Assembly: GCA_026225945.1 (NCBI GenBank)
Contig: JAMJFZ010003581.1
Coordinates: 6,964,501-7,028,500, forward strand
DNA: 64,000 bases
Source: Cricetomys ansorgei
Taxonomy: Eukaryota > Chordata > Mammalia > Rodentia > Nesomyidae
Reading direction: 5' to 3'
Shown here: piece by piece, positions 43,186 through 56,250 of the stretch
Numbering within the stretch: position 1 is the first letter of the stretch
Layout: every line of letters starts with the position of its first letter
Made by a program: the position numbers and the translations under genes
The notes under the pieces: generated by a model
Database searches by the model: none
The model's input: the letters and a program-made list of their open reading frames with translations, nothing else
Told to the model about the DNA's origin: nothing

Positions 43186-44727
43186 TGCTTTGTGCTATTC
43201 TGATGTGTTTTGCCCAGGTTTAGGGATGGACATATTTTCCAGTTTTAATCACCCCCCTAATTGTTTGAATTGTTGGCTAATGTGAGACTTTCTGAAAGAT
43301 TGTCTTCCCTAAGAATTTTGTTTCCTGCTGCAGTTTATAGAAGGGGTGGCTATGGTTTCACTAATGGTTTACTAGCAGTCCCAATGTTGACTTGCAGTAG
43401 GATGTACTTGTGCACATCACCTGTGTCTGTAATGAGGTTCATAGACAGAGATGGTAGGGTGTAGATTGGATAAAATGTATTTTGTTGCAATAAAAAAGTA
43501 AAGGGAAAAGAAGGAAAGGGAAAAGTGGAAGGAGAGTATAAGACTTGGAGTTATGAAAGGTGGTAGATACTATTATATACTTAGAAATATAAAAAAGAGG
43601 ACTTTCATAGGTGTTGAAAGGGAAGGGATAGCCATAAAGATCTTGTTCATGAGATTATGAATTATAATAGAAAAACGTAAAAATATAAAGACTAAAATGT
43701 TGAAAAAAATAAGCAAGGGCACAACACGTGGAATATTGTACTTATTAAGTATTAAGTCAATATTTTCTTGTTATTGAAATAGTATGATTTTGCCTACCTT
43801 TGGATTGTTATTTGGCTCAGTCTCTGCGGGAAGGAGGGAGAAGTGCTAATCTCAGTAATTCAGACAAATTAAATCACTGAGCTCTTCCAGATCAGGATTT
43901 CTGAGTGTAGACTCCTTTCCAGGCCAGAATCTCCCATCTCTCTTGCCTCTGTTGAATTAATGATCCAACTTTTCACAGCCATGATTGTCTGGGACTTGAG
44001 GTCTGAAACGATATGGAAGATCAGTTCAATGGAAGGAAGGTCTGCCCACCTGATTACCAATGTCTTAGTTAAAATACTGTACTGGGTTATGGTGGTCCTT
44101 GGAATTGGGGGTGTAGGAAAGAGTTACTGTCCCTTGCAATCTAATATGTCTCAGATTCAGGTCCCTCGATGCTCCTTCTGCTACTCCTGTATTGTTACTA
44201 TCCAACTCCAGTACAGTCCCAGTATTTGCTTTTCAATTGACAAGACTTTCTCTCTCTGTGAGAGAGTCAGTGCTCATCAGGGACTCTGTGGAAACTGCTG
44301 CTTGTTGTAGCCTCTGCAGTGACAACCTCAGCAGTGCATACTTGGTAGCCATCTCTTATCATGGAGAACTAAGGCTGGTCACTGAATCAGGAGCCAGAGT
44401 AGCTTCATGTGGAGGCACGGCAACTGAATCACTTCTTTTCTTCATAGTCATTAACACACTTAGTTGCAGTTTTAAATATTTCCCTCCCCCAGAAATCCAG
44501 CAGCTAATTATTATGATTGAAATGATTACTTTGATTTCTTAGGATTTTGTTACCCTGTAATAGAATCTGGGTGTGAAATTAATGTGTAATTGAACAAGGC
44601 TTCACAATCAAGACTAATTGCCCTGGCTTACTGAAGAAGTTTTAGCCAATGTTGGCCGATTCTGTGTTGTTTTTTTGGTTGGGAACCTTTGAAGAGTCAT
44701 TGGACTGAGAAAAAAAGTACTGTGGAA
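43186..44727. other. Single-copy DNA, A-rich in part
   Basis: 43470-43720 is rich in A and G on the plus strand. 43800-44520 has two overlapping 116-codon plus-strand frames (43960-44310 and 44192-44542) and a minus-strand frame, the longest cluster of open frames outside repeats. Translated residues show no known motif, the frames overlap out of phase and no splice architecture is visible, so I do not call a gene. Confidence 0.4.
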
Positions 44728-44800
44728 AACACACACAGACACACACAGAGACACACACACAGAGACACACAGACACACACACACACACACACACACACAT
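44728..44800. repeat. (AC)n microsatellite with AGAC interruptions
   Basis: CA units with regularly placed GA interruptions (acacacagacacacac pattern) ending in a pure (AC)n. A Cys/Val-rich minus-strand frame (44614-44796) is an artefact. Confidence 0.96.
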
Positions 44801-46259
44801 CCCAGAGAGGTGGAAGTAGGTTTCCTTGAGTTTTGGGAGAAGAAGAGTTATATAGGATTGATTCTCATCAGTCTGTCAATACTGGCTAGATTGTAACCAA
44901 GTTTTTACCGGTTTACTGAAAGCAAATAAACAAAAAACAGTGCAAAGAACATCAAAAGTAATCACTGACTAAATATTTGAATTCCAGTTTTTTTGTTCTG
45001 AAATTATGATTTTTTTCTGCATTTTAATTGGGAAAGTTTGTTCTTTTTGCAAAATAATCATATGTGATAATAAAAATTAAAGCCTTTAAAATGTCATTGA
45101 CTGGCAAAACAGAATCTTATCTTGCCACATTTACAGATATCATACTCTGAAAATTTTTGCATTGCACAAAAGATTGCACAAAAGATCACCTACTGAATTT
45201 TAAAACATATAACTGCATATACATTCTTGGTATGCTCCCAAGTGAAATCTTCGCTTATATACAGTGTGGTCTTTTCCCATTTGAAGTGGAAAAGGGTAGT
45301 CTCCTGAGCTCTTTAGCACCTGAAATGACTCTTCTAGAAGAAGCTCAGACTATCTGAAACAGTTTTAGAAGCATTGGTTTGGACCAGGTTTTTCAATTTA
45401 AACCTTCAGACTCTTCCTGTTTTATGATGGAACATACTTTGTGGTGAGGATTGTTATGTGATCAGTATCTGATGTATCAATGTACTAAGTTTCAGCAACA
45501 TCTACTAGTTGGGATTGTGAGAAAATGGATGTTTACAGTTGAATATCTCCTAAAGGGGCAAACCCACACCTAGTTGAGAATTTTTGTTGTTGAAAACAGA
45601 CTGACACACAAAGTGGAAATGGCAAGAGATGGACTGTGAAGTTTGAGTTTTGCTTATTTTAAAGTCTGAAATCCTACCACCTTTCCTCTGTTTAAACTAA
45701 GCTGTGGCCTGGAGCGAAATGAAGGTCACAGCTGAAGTGCAAAGAGAGAAACAGAATGAGATAATGCATAGCTTCCGGTCTCTCAAGGACTAGATCCTTG
45801 ATTAAACAATGAATTCGGAAGAATGCTTAGCTATCCTGTTTTACCTGGCATGGGTTGTGAATCCCAAACCCTCTGGGCTGGAAGAGATATGCTTGAGATT
45901 TAGAAAAGGAAGCATGGGTATTAGGTGAGGTGTGAGAGTCCTGTGTGTAGGGTGTGTGAGCAGGACAGAAAGTCCCCTAAGAAAAGAACTGAGATCAGAA
46001 GAGATTTTTCTCTCTCGCTTTGGGTACAAACACCAGTTCTCTCCAAAAAGTACAGAACTCCTTAGAATACTAAAGGCTGGGGTCCAAAGGTAGAGGGGAA
46101 GGTAATGTGTCTGCCTGGGTATGAGGATCAAATAAAAACAGTGACTGTCCATGCAGCTGTAAGCAGATGTGGGTTAATGTATAGTTTCTGTGCCTCTTTC
46201 CCTGTCTTTTATCGTAGCAGGAATTTAGTAAGTCTTTGATCTTGGCTTTGTTAAGTCCG
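44801..46259. other. Single-copy DNA, partly enhancer-like
   Basis: No repeat recognised. 44940-45150 is AT-rich with repeated cores such as gcattttaattggga, gcaaaataatcatatgtgat and taaaaattaaagcc, a possible conserved block. A 103-codon minus frame at 45841-46152 lacks protein character. Confidence 0.4.
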
Positions 46260-46662
46260 AAATAACTTAAGTAGACACTGGGAAATATGTATGGACATAC
46301 AGAAAGCAGTTTATTTCTGCGGAACAGACCAGCATGCTGGGGGTCCACCACTCAAAAACATGGCACCATGGAATGCACCCACAGGGGCTTTTTAATAGAA
46401 ATAGGCAGTCACTAGGGGATCTCTCTGATTGGTCAGGACCTGAACACTGGATTAACTTGTGGGAGGTGAGGATCCCACAGATATTCCAGGATCTCACAGG
46501 CAAGTGAGGGTCATTCTAATTGGCAGGCTGGAGGCCTCAGGACTCTTCAGGCACTACCAAGGTTTCCCAAAGAGCTGAGGTCAGGGCCCACCCACCACGA
46601 GGGTGTGGAATAGAATCTGGGACAAAAGTGGTGCCCTGGTCCTTCCAGCTTAATCATTAGAT
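46260..46662 (-). mobile_element. Probable ERV LTR, antisense
   Basis: agcagtttatttctgcggaa (antisense polyA signal TTTATT), gctgggggtccaccactcaa, ggggctttttaatagaaata, gatctctctgattggtcagg and a cctcaggactcttcaggcac segment have the composition and layout of an antisense rodent ERV LTR. No family was assigned and no target-site duplication was found. The following 46.7-47.0 kb may be part of the same element. Confidence 0.45.
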
Positions 46663-47589
46663 ATTAAGAAATTGTTTTTAGACATGCTTAGACTTTGAAG
46701 AAATCCACGTAAATCAATGCTTGTGTGAAGGAAGATTAGCCAAAGGAGTTAACAGTGGGCATTCAAGGCTTAGTCCTTGCAAAGGATAGTTCTTGGGAGG
46801 TAAGTAAAATTGAAGAGCCCTCTAGGCCCAGAGGATCTTCCTAGGTACCGCTCAACCAGGCCTGGCATAGAGCAGGGATCAGCCCAATGATCAAACAGGT
46901 ACAATACATGGGACCTGACTCCATCACAGAAGAGGAACTGAGGGAGACTTAATGTCAACCCTGAAGAAAAGGAGTGAAGTAAAATCAGAAACATGAAAGC
47001 AACTAAATTCACCTCAAAGTGATTAACGTATGCTTCCTTCTCTGTGCATAATGAAGCTTAGGTAGAAACCAATACATCTTTATCTCCACCATTCATATTC
47101 TCCGTGGTCCTGCCAGTGAAAGGATCTAATGAATGAAATAGCTTCATTCAACTAAACAGACTAAATACTTGAAAAAATTATATCCTTGGGATAAGAGCTA
47201 AATGCACCAATGTTAGCATTCAGTGAGTAAAATAGGGTCTAGATAAATGGAACTGTTTTAGTTTCATTTTAGTCTCTAGTCTAGTTTTACATGCTTTTCT
47301 AAACAAAATGGATGGATGCATAGCAGGCTGGACAGAAGAACAGACATATGATAAGGCAAATATACTAAAGTATTAAGAACCGACTCTGTATGGTAGTGTA
47401 GACAGTCCCTGTGAAGTCTTTACTTTTTCTATACATAATCCTCAGGTCAACAAAACAAAGATTTAAGTCAATCTGTGTTAATCATCCTTTGACTGGCATT
47501 TGGGTTGAGTTAATTATAAAGCAGAAATGTTCGGGATAGTTGTATCTCTTTACATAATACATGGCACATACATATGGATAATATGCAGA
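46663..47589. other. Unassigned DNA
   Basis: Single-copy looking sequence, possibly including a piece of ERV interior adjacent to the LTR-like block. No recognisable retroviral protein frame. Confidence 0.35.
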
Positions 47590-47960
47590 GACTATCAACA
47601 AGAGAAAGTCAAGTGTCCATTCTGCTTCCCTCCACACTGCTCCTAACTGCTGCACACAATTTAAGAGCCTTATTAGGGTTAACTGGCTTTATCCTCATTT
47701 GCCCTTGTTTCTCACATTTCACAGTTCCCTCTGGAATTTTCCAATAATTGTACAGTAGTGTGCTGTGGTTCATCATCTTGACTTGACACTCTTTGTGGGG
47801 AGAATGTAAATAAAAATACTTCTCACTCCCATCAAGGCCTTTGAGACATAAATTAGGATTCCTCATCCTAATTTGCTGCTGACAAGTCTTAAAGGCAGAG
47901 TTAAAACAAAATTCTTGAACCAGCAAACTTGCTTCTACAAGTACAAAGGAATTTCAATGG
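47590..47960. promoter_or_regulatory. Candidate conserved non-coding block with perfect inverted repeat
   Basis: Repeat-free. Within it, aaattaggat (47850-47859) and atcctaattt (47865-47874) are perfect reverse complements around tcctc, giving two facing TAAT homeodomain cores. Other cores include cttattagggttaactgg and ccaataattgtacagtag. A 105-codon minus-strand frame (47609-47926) spans the block without recognisable motifs. I weighed and rejected it as a gene. Confidence 0.42.
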
Positions 47961-48362
47961 TAGCCTCAGGAAGGGATGGATGAAACTGTCAGTCACGGAA
48001 AAGAATTTAAGGGGAGCGGGGGACACTGGTGCTTCATCAAATGGGAGAATTCAAATGTTGCAGCTTGTCACTGACCCCGGTACTGAATCTCACATTCTCT
48101 GAATCCCTAAAGATAAAGAACATGGTTAGGGGCTTCCACTGAGACCTATGAAAAAACATCCATGCCTCACACATTAATTATAACATCATCAAGCTTTAAG
48201 AACAGGCAGCCATTCTGAATTTTTGTAAGACTTTAAAAAAACTAAAGTATAATTCGTGTGTAATAAAATTCATAGATATCAAATATTTAATTTAGTCAAG
48301 CTTCACTGTATAAATTTTATCTATAAATATCTATGGTAGCCTTAAGTTGGGTCAGTCTCTTT
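47961..48362. other. Single-copy DNA, no feature seen
   Basis: AT-rich, no recognisable feature. Confidence 0.42.
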
Positions 48363-48455
48363 TTAATAAGGCTGGAGATGTAGGCAATTGATAGAATGTC
48401 TACCTAGTATGTGTGAGGACCTGTTTGGTTCACAGAGGTAAGAAATGTTAAATAT
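48363..48455 (+). mobile_element. ID-like SINE, sense, diverged
   Basis: taaggctggagatgtaggca, a gatagaatgtctacctagta box and tgtgtgaggacctgtttggt follow the ID (BC1 RNA-derived) order, where A-box and B-box promoter elements would lie. Divergence is too high for this to be a recent rat-type ID. Confidence 0.68.
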
Positions 48456-48985
48456 TTTAGGTATCTTGTCATGAATACTAGTGTGAAACGAACATCAGGT
48501 ATTTTGGATGGTTATCTAAAATTACATGTGATGGTGAATCTCTTTCGATCTGATATATTTTCAGGGGAGGAAACTAACTAACACTAAATATTTTCAATTT
48601 ACGTACTATGAAAATCTTGAAACTGGGAAGTCTTGACCAATAAAGCTAATTACAAAGAAATTAAACTTCATCGTGGTTGGAAAAGACTAACCACCCAATA
48701 TTATGGTATGTTTTATTGTTTTCAGAACTTCCAAGAACAAAAATTCTGCTCCTCAAAGGAGGAAATTGACGACTACTATAGTGCTAGTAGTAGCCTTCTT
48801 CTAGAAACTCCTGCCTCTTGGCATTGCCCCTGTGTGTCCGCTGTCAGGGAAGCCATTCTTAGGCCTGTCTTGAGTGTGCAGTTCTGGATTTCTAGCTTGT
48901 GTCTAACAGCTCTTCACTTCAAGTGAAATATTATATACACAACTATTCTGTGGAATTTATTGGATGGATAGCCTACATACTTTAT
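48456..48985. other. Single-copy DNA, no feature seen
   Basis: No repeat recognised. A 97-codon frame (48633-48926) has no domain signature. Confidence 0.4.
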
Positions 48986-49160
48986 CTTCTGTGTGTCCTC
49001 CTTATTGAACTAGCTCCTGAATTCCATGCCCGAGGTCTATAAGACATATGGAGAGAACCGGTTCCCCAAAGTTCTCTGGCCTATGCATGTACATGTGCAA
49101 GCATGCATGTGAATGCTCAGATGTAATATAAATACAGAGATTTATTATTAAAAGAAATAG
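48986..49160 (+). mobile_element. B3-type SINE, sense, 5'-decayed
   Basis: ctgaattccatgcccgaggt, a acatatggagagaaccggtt box, agttctctggcctatgcatg and a tail of alternating ATGTGCA words match the 3' two thirds of a rodent B3A. Confidence 0.65.
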
Positions 49161-49249
49161 ATGGTGAGGTAGAATGGGTTGATGGTAGGCTTAGGAATTC
49201 AGAAAACACATTGTGCCCACTCTACTGTTCACTTACATTGTGTCTCGGC

Positions 49250-49478
49250 TCCAGAATTTTATGCATAGAGTCTGAGAAAGGCACATAGCCTAAGGAAAAG
49301 ATGAACATTGACTTTGGTATGAGACATTGTAAAGTTCCTTGATAAACTTATGCATCTCTCATTATATCAATGATAATAATTGCAATAACATCTTTCCAGT
49401 AAGATTTTAATCTGAGATAATACTTAAAACGTTCTTGGGCCAGTTTCAGTTCAATAAATAGCGGTCCTAACTACCAAA
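49250..49478 (+). mobile_element. MIR SINE relic, sense, long
   Basis: ttgactttggtatgagacat, gttccttgataaacttatgc, atcaatgataataattgcaa, taatctgagataatacttaa, a gttcttgggccagtttcagt box and tcaataaatagcggtcc reproduce the MIR order from body to 3' end, including the final 'caataaatgttagc' equivalent. Confidence 0.8.
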
Positions 49479-49799
49479 CTAGCAGCAGAGGACAGGATAT
49501 TATTTCAGGATGAATTACCATGATCTTTCCTGGTCATTCGACCAACATTTTTGTTTCCCTTGATTTTCACAAAGTCATTTGTGGAAGGTACCTGGAGAGA
49601 TTTTCCCTGTAGGACAACTTGAATTATTCTGATTTTTCACTTGCTTTTAGAAGTGGGTAATTCCAGGGGAGACAACCCAGATGCAGATTATAAACTTGCA
49701 TAATAGACCTGTTCATGTGTAGAAAACCTGTGGTTTCCTGGCAGTGTACTTGGTTACACCAAGACAAGAATGGCCCTTTAGCGGGACTGGAGCAGAATC
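49479..49799. other. Single-copy DNA, no feature seen
   Basis: No recognisable element. A faint antisense MIR-like patch near 49560 is too weak to call. Confidence 0.4.
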
Positions 49800-50450
49800 A
49801 CTTTGCTCAATATGATCACTGCACAAACCAATGGACGACCATTGCACAGGTGGAGGTTTGTGTTTGAGGGCCATTGAGCTTCACCCATTTCCCTAATGCA
49901 TCATAATTAAACACCTGTGCTAAATAACTTCTCACCGCTCTGCCATGGAGATTGGCTTGATGCTCTACAGTTCCTGGTGTTTTCCATCTTACACTTGGGA
50001 GGGTGGTCTCAAGGCTATGCTTTGGTCCCTTTAGGGGAAAAAAATAGCAGCTTCCTTCCATGGAAACATTTCTTAAGTGAGTTGTAGATTTCAGGGCTTT
50101 TCAAGGACACTTCACAAAGAAAAAGTATTTTGTGAAGGTGGGAGGCATATCCTTGCTTTCTCAAAATTAGCAATGAGTAAAGTATATTGCCCAACAGGGA
50201 AATAATATGAAAGCAGTACTTTTTACTTAATTAGTTTTAAAAGACATCAGTGCAAAGGAGGGAATGTTGTGACTTTTGAATAAAGTTGGCTGTGCCATTG
50301 AAAAATATGCATTATTCTGACGAACTAGTGTTGCTGTGCATTGCAAAGCTTAGCAAAGTGGGTATTTTTGGTTGTCACACCCACAATTGCAATTCACATC
50401 AGGATGGTACTGAGCATTTTTCTTTCATCTTCCACAACAGATAGCAAACG
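49800..50450. promoter_or_regulatory. Candidate conserved non-coding block
   Basis: Repeat-free. It contains gcatcataattaaacacctg, an E-box-containing gcacaggtgg, atatgcattattctgacgaa and cacccacaattgcaattcac. The vocabulary suggests an enhancer. Inference only. Confidence 0.33.
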
Positions 50451-51556
50451 GGTTTGGCCCTAGGTTACCAGTGTGGCTTGAGTGATGCCTGTCTTTAACT
50501 TGTACAGCTTCCTTTTCTAGGTGGTAACCTCACACACTGGATGCCACTTCTCTTGGCCCCTAAGTCATTCTCTCTTGTCAAAACATGAAATAATCCCAAC
50601 TAATGGGTTCTACTTGTTGAACCCCATCTTCATGTCTCTCTCATCTTTCTATCATCAAGGCAAACCGATAAAGCTACATTGTTTTGAGTCCTGTGCTAAA
50701 GATGAAGGAATTTATACCAAGGAAAGTGAAACTGCTTTTTTAATCATGCTCTATAGCCTTAATGTCACGGTTGAGTTGTACCCAAAATATGTTTGAGACT
50801 AAAGTTTACGCACTTTCACTTTAAAAGATAATCTCTATCTGTGGTTTGTAATTGCTCACTTTTCCGGCAACTACTATGAAAACGTGTCCTCTAAACTAGG
50901 TACTTTGATTTTAACCTTCAATTTCCAATAGGCTAGTGAAATGCAAGGTAAGGACATCCCCTATTCAAAAAATGGCAAAGAATTTGGAGGCCCCTTCAGA
51001 GATACCATCTATCCATGAAGGAAATTCTCCAGACTTTCTTAATTTCATCCTGGTAAATAACACACTGTAAGGAGAGTTTTGTACTCAAAACATTCTTCTC
51101 CTTGTGAATATTGCTGCCACAATATTCCAGAAATATCCCAAACTTACAGTTCTGTGTCATTGAATAAGCTGAAATGATCACACAGTTAATCATCACACCC
51201 ATCATCTCTCTTTTTCTAGTATGTATGGTGAGACTACTTTAGATGGACTCTCTCAGCACATTGAAATATGTGTTTCCATTTTTGTCTTGTTGCTAGTATT
51301 TTAGTTCAGGATTTCATCATTTTCTGACCCACTTCAACATCATCCTGATTGGAATGATTACTACAACTAGAGGCAGGGACAACAGTTAGGTGCTTCATAG
51401 TAGCTGAGGCTCCAGAGGAAGTCAGTCACAACCAGGGCAATGGTTGAGGGACAGGATATGAGAAAAAGCAATGGCAGGGTAAGGAGTTGAAGGAGATTGA
51501 AAAGGTGTATGAAATAGTTACGAAAATTTAAAGAGAAAACTGACCAGAGAAATGAT
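50451..51556. other. Single-copy DNA, no feature seen
   Basis: No transposon recognised. A 91-codon frame lies at 50521-50796 and a 69-codon minus frame at 50996-51205, neither with recognisable domains. Confidence 0.42.
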
Positions 51557-52668
<1,112 letters not shown>

Positions 52669-53010
52669 TGTAATGGTTTAGCTATCAAATGTCCGTACAT
52701 GCTTGGAAAGATTGTTTCTCAGTGCTATTTTGAAGACTATATAATTTTTGGAAGGACTGGCTTGTGGAAGTCACAAAGGACCAGACTTTAAAAAGTTATA
52801 TTCACTCCTAGATCTGGTCTAATTCTCTGTCTTCTCCTTTGACCCATATTAACAAGACACTGCTGCATCCTACAGACATAATTGATCCAGGCTCTAATTC
52901 TTCCCCAATATGATGGACTGTTTACCTGAAACTGTGAGCCAGAATGAACATCTTCTTCCTTAAGTTACTGTTTGGTATTTTGTCAATGCAGGAAGAAAAA
53001 TAACAGACAG
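52669..53010 (+). mobile_element. MaLR-like LTR, sense
   Basis: Starts tgtaatggtttagctatcaa and ends aaataacagaca. In between are ggaaggactggcttgtggaa, a tctgtcttctcctttgaccc box, actgtgagccagaatgaaca and tactgtttggtattttgtca. The order, the length of about 340 bp and the 'gtgagcca...tattttgt' end are those of ERVL-MaLR LTRs. No target-site duplication was determined. Confidence 0.62.
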
Positions 53011-53639
53011 ACGCACTTGATGGGCTGTACACCCAAAGAACAGGGAACCAGAGTTATCTGGAAACAATTCAAAAAGATAACATCCTAGGGATTATCTTTC
53101 CCAAAAATGTTTATATGTACTATCCACTACAATATCACTGGTGAAATCCCATCTTCCTATTACAATTGGATGGCTTATTTATAGAGAAACTTGTCACTTT
53201 TCTCTGCATCACTTCTCCTCTCCCGTGGGTTGTTATGTCCTATTGCTGTGAACTCCACACTGGCTGATAATAAACCCATCCAAAGGAAAACTTAAACAGC
53301 TTCATCATTAGTTTGACTCTATGTTTTTATTCTGTAAGCAATAAAACTATATGTCCCTGGCTAAATGTAAATAGATAAGGTTTAGTATTATCTTTCTGGA
53401 GATAAACTCTAATGGTTGAGTTTTCCACTTTGAATCATTTAATGGATTTTTTCCACTTGGTGGTTTTTTATACACCAATGAAACATGTAAAGTGTGACAT
53501 TAAATTGCATAAGGGTATAAGTAGCATTAGCATGGTAAGATTGGAAAATTCTTTTTAAATGTGTTCCCTCTGATGCACTTTGAAGTTGGCAATCCAGGAT
53601 GTCTTGGACAATAATGTATTTCTACTCATATCAATCATT
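53011..53639. other. Single-copy DNA, no feature seen
   Basis: AT-rich with TTTAATGG-type words but no recognisable feature. Confidence 0.42.
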
Positions 53640-53705
53640 CAATAATAATAATAATAATAATAATAGTAATAATAATAATAATAGTAATAATAATAATAAT
53701 ATAAT
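53640..53705. repeat. (AAT)n microsatellite with AGT interruptions
   Basis: Clean AAT units, broken twice by AGT. Confidence 0.97.
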
Positions 53706-54479
53706 GACTCCTTGAATCAAAATACAGTACAATAGAGGCTAAAAAAATCATAGACCATAGGCCACACCTGGTCAATAGTCTATTATTGTGACTACAGTAT
53801 GATGGGAACTCAGTCTTTTGCCCTTATATAACATCTGTGGATACTTTAATTCTATGGTATCACGTTTTAACCAGAAACTCCATGCTTGACAGAACTTAAA
53901 TATTTATGAGGCCATTTTTAGAAGAAGTCACTGATTCCTATTTTAGAAAGTCAAATGTTCACATAATACTAGATAGTGTCTTATTTTACCATGTAATATA
54001 TTTTGGTATAAATTATCTTTCAAAATTTCACCTTTAGAAATTATTTACAGATAATTACAACTTACTGAGCATCTTAAGTATCCCAGTTTCATTGTGCAGA
54101 CTTCCCTTAGATAATGTATTTTTCCCGAGTTTCAGAAACAAGGGGCTTTTCTTTCATAGGCTACTATTTTAATATTAGAAAGGGTTTCATATAATGTTAA
54201 TGTCAGGCTGACTTCTTGACATTTGTGCTGCAATGAAGTTTAGTCCTTTGTGTGGTTTCCAAACTAAGTTTACATTTCTATTACCAGTGATGATGTCTCT
54301 AATGCTGTTTTTATAAACTTTCTGACTTGATATTTCATTTAATTAAATTAAGTAATTAGTTAATTAGTTAAGTAAACTAACCTTTAGCCAAATAGGACTA
54401 GAACCCACTGCTTGACCTCAGGAGATGAAGTCTTTTTGGGTTCCTGATCATTGCATAGTCCTATGTCTCCAGTGGAAAG
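53706..54479. other. AT-rich single-copy DNA with AATTA-type low-complexity patch
   Basis: About 54335-54375 has repeated ttaattagttaa words. No gene or transposon recognised. Confidence 0.42.
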
Positions 54480-55415
54480 GTGCTTTTTTAATGCTACGGT
54501 TTATTTATCTGATTGTTTGCTTCATCATTTACCCTCCCACCATCTTCCTTTTCATCTCTTCTTGTGTTTTCCCTCCCTCTCAAGTTTATGAGAACTTCTT
54601 TAATTATTGACATACACACATAAAACCTGCTGACTCCATTTAGTGTTATTCATATATTTGTATATGTGCTTAGGGCTAACCACACTTGGAATTTGATAGC
54701 TTGTCTTGGGCCTTATCCCTGGAGAAGACTGATTTGCATGCTTTTAGTAGCTATTGATTGTGTGTAGCTCTTAATCTAAGGGTGAGTTCTTGTGAGATTT
54801 ACCGAAGTCACATTGAATGTCAACTGACATTGCCATTTTGCAGGTTTTGTTTGTTGAAACTTCACAGGTACACCTCCCAGTCATATATAGAAGACAATTT
54901 TTTACAGCAGATGTCTTATCCTCTGGCTTTTAGACTCTCTCTGCCCCCTATCCTATGATACTTTCTGAGCCTGAAGTGTAGAGGTTGTGTTGTAGATGTA
55001 CCTATTGGGACTGCACACCCCACTGTTAGTACTCTTCTGCATTTGACCAGTTGTGGATTTCTGCGATGCTCTCCATCAGCTGTTAGAAAATTCTTTGTTG
55101 AAGGGTGAGTACTCTACTTACATGTGGATATACATGTGGGAAGGTGTTTAGAATGCATCTGGGAACTACACTGTCTTAGGAAAGTGTCTGTTGTGAGTTT
55201 TGCTCTAGTGTCCATGATCTCACAAGTAGAGGCAATTGCCTAGGCTACTCATTATCAATTCTCTACTATTGAGTGGTCCTTTAGTCCAATTAGATGTCTA
55301 TTGGTTACCAACAAGATACAAGTGTCACTATTTCATCCTCGTGCATATTTTGCCATGTTCGTCATGGTTGTGGTTTGTAGGCTGTATAGCTGCATAAGAC
55401 TATTAATTGAGATTT
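54480..55415 (+). repeat. Long rodent interspersed repeat, copy 2
   Basis: ccctccctctcaagtttatg, acctgctgactccatttagt, ggccttatccctggagaaga, ttaatctaagggtgagttct, gaagacaattttttacagca, ctgagcctgaagtgtagagg, tgttgtagatgtacctattg, gtccaattagatgtctattg and gtttgtaggctgtatagctg follow the same motif chain as copies at 19370 and 59935. Old and full of indels, with no intact frame. Confidence 0.7.
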
Positions 55416-55739
55416 CTTAGTTAAGTAAAATAGTATCAAGCACTTACTTGTTGGAAGAGTTACATTTTAATAAGATTTAGTTAATTAATGGGTGTCATTG
55501 CTTGTTATACTGTAGATTCTCATTATCTGTGTCAGGAAACACATACTGCGATTCATTAGTCATTTGTATCGTGCAATAGCCTCTTTGGAGGGAGGAACAA
55601 CCATCCTATATTCTATAGTAAATATGCTTGTTTCTATCCTCTAGAAGTCTCTCCCACCCAGAACATATGGAGGGGTACTATACCGAAGATCAATTAAAGA
55701 AATATGACTCTTATTCTTGGTCAAAAACCTATTTTTCTG
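55416..55739. other. Single-copy DNA, no feature seen
   Basis: AT-rich linker, may include the end of the repeat to its left. Confidence 0.4.
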
Positions 55740-55925
55740 CAGAATGTCCAGGTGCCTGCAATATGTCTGAATGCCTGAGGATTTCTGGGCACCTGTGTGA
55801 GGTCTGAGTGCTTGTGGGAGAATTGGGTGCCTGTGGGATGCCATGATGCCTGTGAGATATTCAGGTGCCTATGGGAAATCCAGACCTATGTGTGGTGTCT
55901 GAGTGCCTTCATATTTGGGCAATGG
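55740..55925. repeat. Degenerate minisatellite-like tract
   Basis: Units of about 20-26 bp centred on the word gtgcctgtg recur about eight times in variant forms, for example ccaggtgcctgcaatatgtc, gaatgcctgaggatttctgg, ttgggtgcctgtgggatgcc and atgatgcctgtgagatattc. Unit length drifts, so it is an old, decayed array. Confidence 0.75.
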
Positions 55926-56084
55926 GGCCCAACTTCAAGTTGAACTTGACCATGTTTGATCTCAGACTGCTGTAGGCCAGGTAAATTACCACAATCAGAG
56001 AGGACAGCTGCCTCCAGGAACCATGGTGATGCCTGTGATCCATGCTCTTGTCACACCACAGACTAGACTCAATTTTTTGGTTAT
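55926..56084. other. Single-copy linker
   Basis: No recognisable feature. Confidence 0.4.
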
Positions 56085-56250
56085 TGTTTCTTTTCTTTTC
56101 TTTTCTTTTCTTTTCTTTTCTTTTCTTTTCTTTTCTTTTCTTTTCTTTTCTTTTTTCTTTTCTTTCTCTCTCTCTTCTGCCTTTTTCTTTCTTTTTGCTC
56201 TTTCTTCTTCTTTCCTTCCTTTCTTTCTTCTTTCCTTTCTTCCTATGAGT
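56085..56250. repeat. (TTTTC)n pentanucleotide array and CT-rich tail
   Basis: About 65 bp of near-perfect TTTTC units (56088-56150), then irregular C/T sequence to about 56250. Two Phe-rich plus-strand frames result. Confidence 0.96.

Noticed and set aside
43960..44542. Two overlapping 116-codon plus-strand frames
   Set aside because: This is the only such cluster outside repeats, but the frames overlap out of phase, have no recognisable motif, and the minus strand is open as well. I judged it chance; RNA data could overturn this.
47609..47926. 105-codon minus-strand frame over a candidate conserved block
   Set aside because: No recognisable domain and no splice architecture. TAAT-core palindromes explain the block better as regulatory DNA.
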